A stretch of DNA of 64,000 nt from Escarpia spicata (taxonomy: Eukaryota; Annelida; Polychaeta; Sabellida; Siboglinidae), in contig OZ023213.1 in NCBI GenBank assembly GCA_963995525.1, positions 45,510,294 to 45,574,293 on the forward strand, written 5' to 3'. The notes beneath the pieces were generated by a model. That model searched no databases. It saw nothing but the letters and a program-made list of their open reading frames with translations, and was not told the origin of the DNA. The translations under genes and the position numbers were made by a program. This document shows, piece by piece, positions 49,901-61,900 of this stretch. The stretch's first letter is position 1. Each line of letters opens with the position of its first letter.

Positions 49901-52900
49901 AACATCGTCACAACTTCCCTTTAAAAAAAATCATGAAAATGCATTTCAATGACATGACACGTACCTGAGGTCATCGAGGTCAAGGTCGGTCGTGTCACCT
50001 GATATGAGTTTCTGTAGTTCCGGTGCGGAGAACATGACGAGCCAGTCCGGGGTGATGATGGACTTGAATCCATGTAGGAAGGCTGTTGTCTGTTCCCGGA
50101 TCTGGACTGACATCTTGAAGTAGGCCATCAGGTGAACGTAGCTGATCCTGGGCAGACATAAATTTGTTCAGAGTAAATAATTAATAATAAATGATAACTT
50201 CTTACGAAGCATGGTATCCACTTTACACTTCACCCTCTGGCAGACTTGTTCAATGGAACCCCATCTCAACTGATCTGGGAAGCATTCAGCCATGCTTCAA
50301 TTATTATTTGTACACAAATATCCATCACTGTCTACAGCCAGGTACGTTTTTATACAGCTGACTGAACTGGAGCAGCGTAGAGTGAACTGGAGCAGCGTAG
50401 AGTGAGCTGGAGCAGCATAGAGTGAACTGGAGCAGCGTAGAGTTAACTGGAGCAGCATAGAATGAACTGGAACAGCGTAGAGTTAACTGGAGCAGCGTAG
50501 AGTGAACTGGAGCAGCGTAGAGTGAACTGCACAAGGTTCAAAATAGCAACATGAGGATTCAAACCAGGAATCTCTTGATTTGCAGTCAAGTGCTCTAGTC
50601 ACTATGCCACCCTACGAGGAGTATGACGGACATAATGTATATTTAGTTTGACCACATCTGTATGCATAATTGTTATTATGCTACTCTTCTTAGATGCTTT
50701 CCATTTATCTGTACCCCCTGAGTGATCCATAGTGCTATTAGTTTATTGAAATTCACCCATTTACCATCATTGCTACGAACAATCAAATTACCACTGCTCG
50801 AAGTCCCATAAACCGTCCACCAGGAGGTACAACGGCGACACCCGGCTGGCAAGGACGTCCTCAGGTCAACCCATTCTTCTTCCAATTGACAAACCAACTC
50901 AACATTTTGAAGATCACTGTGGGTATTGGTGGTTTAAAGATCACTATGGGTATTGGTGGTTTAAAGATCACTGTGGGTATTGGTGGTTTAAAGATCACTG
51001 TGGGTATTGGTGGTTTAAAGATCACTGTGGGTATTGGTGGTTTAAAGATCACTGTGGGTATTGGTGGTTTAAAGATCACTGTGGGTATTGGTGGTTTAAA
51101 GATCACTGTGGGTATTGGTGGTTTAAAGATCACTGTGGGTATTGGTGGTTTAAAGATCACTGTGGGTATTGGTGGTTTAAAGATCATTGTGGGTATTGGT
51201 GGTTTAAAGATCACTGTGGGTATTGGTTGTTTAAAGATTACTGTAGGTATTGGTGGTTTAAAGATCACTGTGGGTATTGGTTGTTTAAAGATCACTGTGG
51301 GTATTGGTGGTTTAAAGATCACTGTGGCTATTGGTGGTTTAAAGAATGAGCTTCCAGCTCAGTGACGTTTTTACTCGCCTGGCATAGACATCAGACAGAA
51401 GGGACCAATGATTTATAGCATCGCTTCTGAGAGACACAAGCAATGCAGGGAGAATGATACTGCCCAGTTCTTTACACAGTGGCCAGTACCAGTACCGAAC
51501 CACCAGGATTCAAACCCCGATTTCTCTGATTGACAATACTCTAACCACTCGACCACTGCAAAAAATCCAAAAAAAGTTATGCGTTTAACATTGGTTCAAA
51601 TCACCCCCGCCCCCAACAATCCCAAATTTGCATTAACATATCAACATATATTCACTTACTAGGTGGCACACAATATCAATTAACTGCAGTAGTTAATATT
51701 CCTGCAATATGTGGTGACGACCAAGCCACTCCCATGTCATACTTAACACGCTTTGGGACTTCGTGAACTCATGCGAAGATGAGCCCCTTAGAAACTTCAC
51801 AAAAATAAAACAGTGACCAACTTGTTCTCAGTTGTGACCGCCATCATCTGACCTCCAGGGATCAGCTCGTGTGTGACGATCTTGCCCATGACATCCTCAT
51901 CATAGGAGAAAGTCAACTCAAGGTCATCGATCTCATCCTCGCAGTGCTGACGGTGAACACAGTGTAATGTCTTACGTGAATTTCAAGAAAACAGACTTGT
52001 AATACCATAATTATGGTATGTTTTTGGACACCTAAAAATAATTGATTCTCAGTTGTCCAAATACAGTATAAAAAGAATTGTTTTTGGGTGTCTAAAACAT
52101 ACAGTGTTCAAATACCTGGTAATCATCTACAACGTATTTGGACAGGTAAAAATAACAGGTGTCTGAAAACAAACAGTACACAAAAATCTGTTTTTATATT
52201 TTTAGGGTGTCCAAAAATGTCCAGTGCCGATGTAGAGTAATTAAACCACAGTGACATTCTGGGAGAACAATTCTTGTTAATACCTATCTACCTGGATGTT
52301 GATACCTATCTACCTGGATGTGAATGTGCATCAAATAAGTACATTAGACTTTGTCCTTACAGTCAGGGAGTCAAGGATGTATTCCTCGCTATTATGGTAT
52401 AAAGTTAGTTTTTTCATTGTTTCTGAATGATTTTTAGATGCTGAGTCCAAATTTGATGGCAGCCAGACAATACACCTTGAGCCTTATTTTAAATTGAAAA
52501 ATCTAAATTATCAATAAAACACGAAATGCTCCCTTTGTATGTGTTGATATCGAGCTACATCCAAGCCGTCAAACGACATAAGACATTTATTAAATTAGCC
52601 ATGATGTCAGTGAAATATGTCACATGACACATATGTAAATAATATTAAGTCATAGAGTAGCTTAAACATAACAATTTGTTTGGTTTAATCGGTTTTGTGA
52701 GTTATTGAAGAACAGGCGCTCGCACATTAAATGCAAACAGCTTAGACTGGGAGCAGTCATTTGTATTGAGTCTGGCGTTCTGCAACAGTTTCTAAATTGG
52801 TCTTGAATGTCACCATTTTCCATTTGAGATATTTTGCTAAGCTTTTAATATGGTCATCTGTGAACTTTTATGAGTTCCAAACAGTTTTACTTGATTAAGC

Positions 52901-55900
52901 CAAGGCTATATTTAAGTCAATATTTAGGTAAACTTATTCAATATTCCTGCATTGTTCGGATGTCATTTTTCAGAAGGGTGTCGGCCTTCTGTTGATTTTA
53001 GTAGTTTTATTATTTTGAATAATATTAACTTAGTTCTGTTTTCTCAAAAGAACAAAATGATCTTTTGTTTGAATAAATGTTGTCACTCACAATAGTGTGC
53101 AATTAGGGCGAAACAACTGTATTTCCATCAAAGGTATATTCACTTCGTGTTTTGGACTGAACCAATTTTGTGGTAAACAATGGCTAGAATCTAGAAGTGG
53201 CACAAATAAAAGCTTATTTTACAAAATGGTCACTGCTTTGGATTTGGAATCAGTTGGTGACATACTGTTAGAATGCAGAAATAAAATGACTGTATATCAC
53301 AAAACAAGGTTCGGACCAGTTAAATATTGTTTCCTGATCTCAAACCATTTGTAGAGCTGCGGACTTGTATACAAATGACTGCTCCCTATCTTTTGCATCA
53401 CTTTTCAAAGGGATGTCAGTTATACGTAGACCTTAGATATCCATTATTTTGACCAATATTTATTTTGTTCTGTGCCCTCAGAAGCGCATGGATATGTTTA
53501 AATGCGTTGGAAAATATTTTGTTGCTCATAGTTGTGTGCAGCTATGATAAAACAACCGTTTCCCCAATAACAATATTTTTACTTCATACTTTCAACTGTG
53601 CCGATGACCTCCTAGTGATGACCTCTTGCTGGGCAGCTTTACTCATTTGTACTTAGCATATTTAAATGCAAATTTTACAAAATGCTGAAGAAGTTTTTGT
53701 GTATTGTTGCAGATATATTTGAAATCAACAGGCAAAATACTGTTAGAATGCAGTAAGAAAACTACTTTATATATTAAAAACAAGGTCCAGACCAGTTTAC
53801 TAGAGCTGACTCCTGGACTAATATTGAATTAGCAACCATGCAGAACAAAACAGTCAACAGAGGTTTCCATTTAACGTATTCGTTCAATTGTACGTTTCTA
53901 AAACGACGTCAGTTGCTATGTTCTGTGTAAAGTGTATTTTGGTAACAAAATATCACGGAAGAAATTTAGAACTTGTAAAAGTACTTAAATATGCATGGCA
54001 CGCAATGTTGTGATCCTGCAGTGTTGTTGATTTCACATTTAGATATGTCTGACTGGTTAACAGGGAACTAGATGGTTGTGTCTTGATACAAGCATTGTGT
54101 ACGGAATAATGCATGCGGTTACATCAAGACGAGAACGAAGACTCGCAATATGGTGGAGGGTTACATTATGTTATTTCTGTTCGAGTTTCAGTTCTGTTGA
54201 TGATGTCTTACATCTGTTGTACAACTGCGTGGTTAAGTAAAGATGTGTGCTGTACATACCTTGATGTAGGTCAGACTTCGATACAGTTCAGGATCGAGCG
54301 AAGGTAGTTCATCAATTGAACTGTAGGTGGCTGACCGTTGATGGCCGAGGATTTGCGAAAGGAAAAAAGACGCAAACGGCACCTCCACCACTATTCCCTG
54401 GATAAGAGAATTATGATATCATTTTAAAGTAAGGTCATTAGCAGAATTATTGATATTCAGTTGTATTTCATCCCAATTTGTGGTCAGGAGTGTGGGAACT
54501 TTAAAGGTATTCAAGGGTAGGAATGTGTGCCTTTGCAATGGCTGCCAATAATGGCTGTTTACAAATATAATGTTTTCTTTACAATTTTTTAAGCATAACA
54601 TTCAAACTGCGTAGACAATTTTGGGTTTAAAGACAACTTAGTGGGAAGAATGCTATATTAAAGAGATAAGGTTTGATGACCTTTTCTCACTCATCTTACT
54701 TCAAATAAATTTTACGAATAATCATTCATGCAACTTGTTTTATTTAGTTAAAAAGTTTACATATGACAAATGCATAAGATATTAAAATGCGAGTGCATCA
54801 GTGCAACAAGTATCCCCTATTTGTTGCTACCTTGTACTTTGAAATGAACAAAAATAAAATAAATTGGAGGAATTTCCAGCAACAGCTAGGTTGTCGAACC
54901 CAGTTGTAATTGATATACATGTACATCAGATACAAACCTCATAGACAGCCTTGGCAAGGATCCTGCCGACAAACTCAAAGAGAGCCAGATGATTGTCCTG
55001 GATGAAGGAGAGTGGTGATGGGTACAACTTGTGTTCACTCGTGGCCTACAACATACAGCCTCCGTACCAATTGCTACAAACTCATCACTTCAGGCAAGTA
55101 AATAATAAGGGGTTGTCTCACGTGTGACCTGCCACAGACAGCAAAGTGGGTACCAAGTTGCAAAATTGTGAGTTTTGTACATTTTTTGATTCTACAGATT
55201 GTAAGGTTTAAAATGATACCTCACATGTTGAAGTACATTCAGTATTTGTTGACGTGCAGACCTGTATTTATTGACGTGCAGACCTGTATTTATTGACGTG
55301 CAGACCTGTATTTGTTGACGTACAGACCTGTATTTGTTGACATACAGACTTGTATTTGTTGACGAACAGACTTGTATTTGTTGACGTACAGACATGTATT
55401 TATTGATGTACAGACCTGTATTTGTTGATGTACAGACCTGTATTTGTTGACGTACAGACCTGTATTTGTTGATGTACAGACCTGTATTGCTAAAAATAAA
55501 GTAAACTTTAAAAAGTGACTTTCTGAGAAAAATACGTTTAACAACTGGGCTATGTGCAAAATCAATGCCTAGTCGAACAAAACATTTAATATTTTATTAA
55601 TTTTGGATTATCTGTCATGGAAAATAAGCAGGACATTGAAAGATGATACTACAAGATACGTATTTCTGCTGAATACACAAAATTGATGGGACATGACAGA
55701 CAGCTATTTTTGGCCCGCGTGCAGAATAGGCCTGTGACTTACCACCCGGCTCAGAGCGGCAGGTCACATAAGTTCAACAAACAGAGAGTGTCTTGTATCG
55801 ATTCAAACCACCACCCGTCTCAACCAATATGGCACTTAAGACATTGGGTGACGCAAAATGACCAACAAACCCACAGACAAAAGCTGCATGGCTGCTCGGT

Positions 55901-58900
55901 TCTTATATCCATATTAGTGGCAGTGTATGTTCCATTCAATAGGTGGCACCACTGCAGCAATTTATTTTCCACATGATACATGGTGATGATTAAATCACCA
56001 CCCACCAATACTTACGTTTTGGGACATGTGCAACAACATTTACTTACATTATACAATTTAACGAGGTCACCAAACTAGACGAGTGATGTTTTCATTATAT
56101 TTCACACACGTGTACTTTGTGGAGCCACCATTCAATCTTGTTAAACTAGGATTCCTCATAATCACATGAAACTGACCGCTCAATAAGATACTTACTTTGA
56201 ATAGATTTAATGAAGGGTCGAAGACTTTTTTAATGGTTTCTTCGAGGAATTCCTTAAACACGCCGTCCTGGTCGATTCCTGCTTCATCCAAGCCCTGGAC
56301 ATGACACATGATATGACATGACACATGACATGACATGACACTAACCCTCATGCAGCACATGACACAACATGACACACAATTCTAGACTGAACGTAATGCA
56401 GAAATTAACATGTAATGTTCTTATGTAGTGCTATTTTGTTCTTTGTACGGTCGTATTACTAAGTGGATTATAGTTAATCCACGTCAGACTTCATTACATT
56501 ACAAAATCAACTTCTCAGAGAAGTATTCAGCCCCACAGCAATACCTGCACAAAGGCTGTATGTTTGTCACTCTAGTCATTGTTACTCAGTTGTTTCCACA
56601 ACGTATATTACAAGGATTATTTATGTTAATTGTGGGATACAACAAAAGCTGAAAATAAATGGGACACTAAAATTAATATTCTATAGAATATTAATTTTAG
56701 TGTCCCATTTATTTTATTTTAGTGTCCCATTTTTTTATTTTTTAAACAAATAAGCCTTTACTGAAATAAAAAAGACTAGAAATTCTTGAAATGATGGTTT
56801 CGGAACAAACCGAGAGAGATTTATTCTCACTTCTCTGCTTCATTCACTGTAAATGGAAACTTGTAAATTATGTAACTTATGAAACTTTGTAAATTCTGCA
56901 AAAATACTGAAATATTGTGTCCACCTGTGATGCAGAAACTAAAGGTTGTTACCCACCTGCTCATTAACAAACTTGACCCTGATGGTTCCCTTGAGAGCCG
57001 TAGGGGGAAGTAATGCCAGCTGTCTGTATCCGTCCTATACAGACAAACACAGTGTCATTATTAGTGGGGACTATTGGGAATTATAGCAGTAAGTTCTTAT
57101 GTAGTCCAGTATCCAGTCCTTTGGACTGCTCAAAGTGTCTGCATCCACACTGTATTGACATAGGGCAGGCCAACTTGAAACGATCGATTGTAGAAATGGC
57201 TAAATATATTGTGAACACTTACTGACCTCAACGATTCTTGATCGGTGAACTGTGATAAGCGTCGACTGTGGCGTGACTGACATCGACTCCGTGAGACCAA
57301 GGGCCACCTTCTCTTTCATTACGTACGAACGGAACAGAATCACCCTCTGTGAAGACAGGAAACAGACATAAATAAAATAAAATAACAAAGGAGAAAATAG
57401 TAAATGGTAAAGGACGAACCCAGAATTTGACGTCAACCGTAATTACAAGCGTAACCTCTGTCAAACGTCTCCTTAGCCGTAGCAGCAAATTTTACACACA
57501 GTACATCTGATCTGTCAGGTCAACTCTTCCCACATACTGTTCTTGCCCAAAGGCACTTGCCCTTTCGTTTGTCACAAATTAAAAATGGGGGCAGAATTTA
57601 AGTGAAAAATACAATACAATGTCCCACTGCGCCACATTTGTGATGGCCGATTATTACGTGGGACAAATTTGTATTACAACAGAATACACCAAGTACATAC
57701 CATCCTTGTTCCCATTTATGTATTGTTTAAGGTAAATCATTAAAACGTGGCAGGTCTGGACATAAATAATGGTGTGAAACGAACGTCTCGATGTGGAATG
57801 ATGTGTGGCACCCTCTGGAGGAGAAACTGTGCGGCCTTCTTGCCACGGTCGAGTTCTGCAATGAAGAAACTGGGCTTGATGTCCCTGCAACAGACAGTTA
57901 ACGGTGTGCTCAGTCTGTAATACTGAAATTGCTTTTTGTTTGGCAAAATAATGCAAAAACAAAATATGTATAATAATTAATGCCAGAATACCAGTAAAAA
58001 CTAAACTAGTTTAAGCAATTGGATGGCATAAATGCTACATACTACATGGCATATGTTTGTGTACGTGTGTGTGTACGTGTGTATGTTTATGTATGTGTGT
58101 ATAATAATAATAGAACAATACATGAAATATTGATGTACGACAGTAAATGAAACCAATGATCATTACTAATTCCACCCCATGCTACATACAAATTTGAATT
58201 AAATCAATCTGTTTGCAAATTTAACAACTATGTATTCACCAGGTGGCACTTCAGTCACTAAACTGCCAGTATGCGCTCAAAGTGAGCTCCCTGGAGGGTA
58301 AAGATCACAACTTTATGACTGGGATCATCATACATATGTAGGAAAGAAGTGACTGTGAGGCAACATCCCCTTTTGGTAGTTATGACTCTGTGACCTGTGA
58401 GGTGATTTGACCTACCATATGACCGCATGACCTGCGAGATGTATTTGACCTACCATATGACCCTGTGAGATGTATTTGAACTACCATATGACCCTGTGAG
58501 GTGTATTTGACCTACCGCATGACCCTGTGACCTGTCAGGTGTATTTGACTTACCATATAACCCTGTGACCTGTATTTGACCTACCGCATGACCCTGTAAC
58601 CTGTGAGATGCATTTGACCTTCCATATGACCCTGTGAGGTGTATTTGACCTACTGTATGACCCCGTGATCTGTGATGTGATTTGACCTACCATATGACCG
58701 CATGACCTGTGAGGGGTATTTGACCTACCGTATGAGCCAGTGACCCGTTGGAGTGTAGCTACGACGGCAGTCCCGCTCATAGAGAATCATCAGCAGTGAA
58801 TGGACAGATTTGAAGAGAGGATCTGAGATGGCCACCTTCACATCTGTAGCAATGACACAAGACATGACAGCCTGACATTGAATGTGACAGCTTGACATTA

Positions 58901-61900
58901 TATATAAAGAGTCAACATTGTGACAGACTGACACCAGGAATTGACATGAGAAGTTAATTAATTAAATTACAATTAACTTTTGTTAACACATTTGTTAGGT
59001 TAGCTTAACACTGTATGACAGCTTCACATTATATGACAGCTTAACACTGTATGACAGCTTCACATTATATGACAGCTTAACACTGTATGACAGCTTCACA
59101 TTATATAACATCTTGACACTGTATGACAGCTTCACATTATATGACAGCTTAACACTGTATGACAGCTTCACATTATATGACAGCTTAACACTGTATGACA
59201 GCTTCACATTATATAACACCTTGACACTGTATGACAGCTTCTTATTATATATGATAGCTTAACACTGTATGACAGCATCACATTATATAACAGCTTAAAA
59301 CTGTATGACAGCTTCACATTATATAACACCTTGACACTGTATGACAGCTTCTTATTATATATGATAGCTTAACACTGTATGACAGCTTCTTATTATATAT
59401 GATAGCTTAACACTGTATGACAGCTTCACATTATATGACAGCTTAACACTGTATGACAGCTTCACATTATATAACAGCTTGACACTGTATGACAGCTTCA
59501 CATTATATAACAGCTTGACACTGTATGACAGCTTCACATTATATGACAGCTTGACACTGTATGACAGCTTCACATTATATAACAGCTTGACACTGTATGA
59601 CAGCTTGACATTATATGACAGCTTGACACTGTATGACAGCTTGACATTATATAACTCCTTAACACTGTATAACAGCTTGACATTATACAACACCTTAACA
59701 CTGTATGACAGCTTCACATTATATGACAGCTTAACACTGTATGACAGCTTCACATTATATAACAGCTTGACACTGTATAACAGCTTCACATTATATAACA
59801 GCTGAACACTGTATGACAGCGTCACATTATATAACAGCTTGACACTGTATAACAGCTTCACATTATATAACAGCTGAACACTGTATGACAGCTTCACATT
59901 ATATAACAGCTTGACACTGTATAACAGCTACACATTATATAACAGCTGAACACTGTATGACAGCGTCACATTATATAACAGCTTGACACTGTATGACAGC
60001 TTCTTATTATATATGATAGCTTTACACTGTATGACAGCTTCACATTATATGACAGCTGAACACTGTATGACAGCGTCACATTATATAACAGCTTGACACT
60101 GTATGACAGCTTCTTATTATATATGATAGCTTTACACTGTATGACAGCTTGACATTATATAACAGCTGAACACTGTATGACAGCATCACATTATATAACA
60201 GCTTGACACTGTATAACAGCTTCACATTATATAACAGCTGAACACTGTATGACAGCTTCACATTATATAACAGATTGACACTGTATAACAGCTTCACATT
60301 ATATAACAGCTGAACACTGTATGACAGCGTCACATTATATAACAGCTTGACACTGTATGACAGCTTCTTATTATATATGATAGCTTTACACTGTATGACA
60401 GCTTCACGATATATAACATCTTGACACTGTATGACAGCTTCACATTATATAACAGCTTGACACTGTATGACAGCTTCACGTTATATAACATCTTGACACT
60501 GTATGACAGCTTCACATTATATAACAGCTTGACACTGTATGACAGCTTCACATTATATGACAGCTTGACACTGTAGACAGCTTCACATTATATAACAGCT
60601 TAACACTGTATGACAGCTTCACATTATATGACAGCTTCACATTATATGACAGCTTGACACTGTATGACAGCTTCACATTATATAACACCTTAACACTGTA
60701 TGACAGCTTCACATTATATAACAGCTTAACACTGTATGACAGCTTCACATTATATGACAGCTTGACACTGTATGACATCTTCACATTATATAACAGCTTA
60801 ACACTGTATGACAGCTTCACATTATATGACAGCTTGACACTGTATGACAGCTTGACATTATATAACACCTTAACACTGTATGACAGCTTCACATTATATA
60901 ACAGCTTAACACTGTATGACAGCTTCACATTATATGACAGCTTGACACTGTATGACAGCTTGACATTATATAACACCTTAACACTGTATGACAGCTTCAC
61001 ATTATATAACACCTTGACACTGTATGACAGCTTCACTTTATATAATAGCTTGGCATTATATATTACAGCTTTACACTGTGCACGGCAGCTTGACAGTGCA
61101 TATGACAGCTTGACATGATATGACAGCCATGTTATGTCTACTGTCTCATTACTGATCCCAACTGAATGGGGGATGGTTGACGTAGCAATTGCAGAAAACA
61201 TGTTTTATGTGAATAATCATGAAATATCCAGTATAAACACTTTACAAACTGGGAATTTCGAGAAAAAAACCCACCACCGCACTCTCAATTGAGAGATTCT
61301 GGGTTCGACTCCTCTCGTTGCAGTTTTCGCAATCTTGCACAAGTTCATTCACTCCACGTTGCTCCAGTTTACTCAGCCATATGAATGAGTACCTGGTTAT
61401 AGACATTGGTGGATATTTGTGTACATCTAGTCTTCATGCATTAATAGCAGCATGGCTGAATGCTTTGCAGAGAAGTTGAGATGGTGTTCGATTGAACAGG
61501 TCTGCCAAGGAGTACAGTGTAAAGTGCTTTGAGCAGTTCTGAGGACTGGATACTTCGCTATTTAAGAACTTAGGCCACACCAATTTGATTGTTAGGATTA
61601 CGGATTTTTGAGACATTTTTGTTCAGTAGGAGAGGGGAATAAAAATAAGTCACTGCACGAGAAATGTGTTTTGTGTAAATACATGAATTATCATAATGAT
61701 TTAGCTTTGTATCAAAACTTATCAGACACGTACTTTTATGAAAGTTTAATAAAAGTTGAAGACTATTAGAATAACAAGTACTGATAACAAGACTTGACAG
61801 ATAATGTTATGGTGTATTAACATTACAGCCATAGACGTATAGATAAGAGGCAGGATGTATCTTGCCGAGATAATATTAATTTGACTAGCATAATTAGGAT

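Noticed and set aside
50861..51365. Frames of 153 and 159 codons with GGLKITVGI or FKPPIPTVI repeats
   Set aside because: The 27-bp minisatellite is a multiple of three, which keeps both strands open.
51480..51562. Functional tRNA gene
   Set aside because: A and B boxes are visible, but there is no paired acceptor stem or clean boundaries; it is a SINE head.
58995..61201. Frames with [10 protein letters not shown] or [10 protein letters not shown] repeats
   Set aside because: Products of the 36-bp minisatellite.
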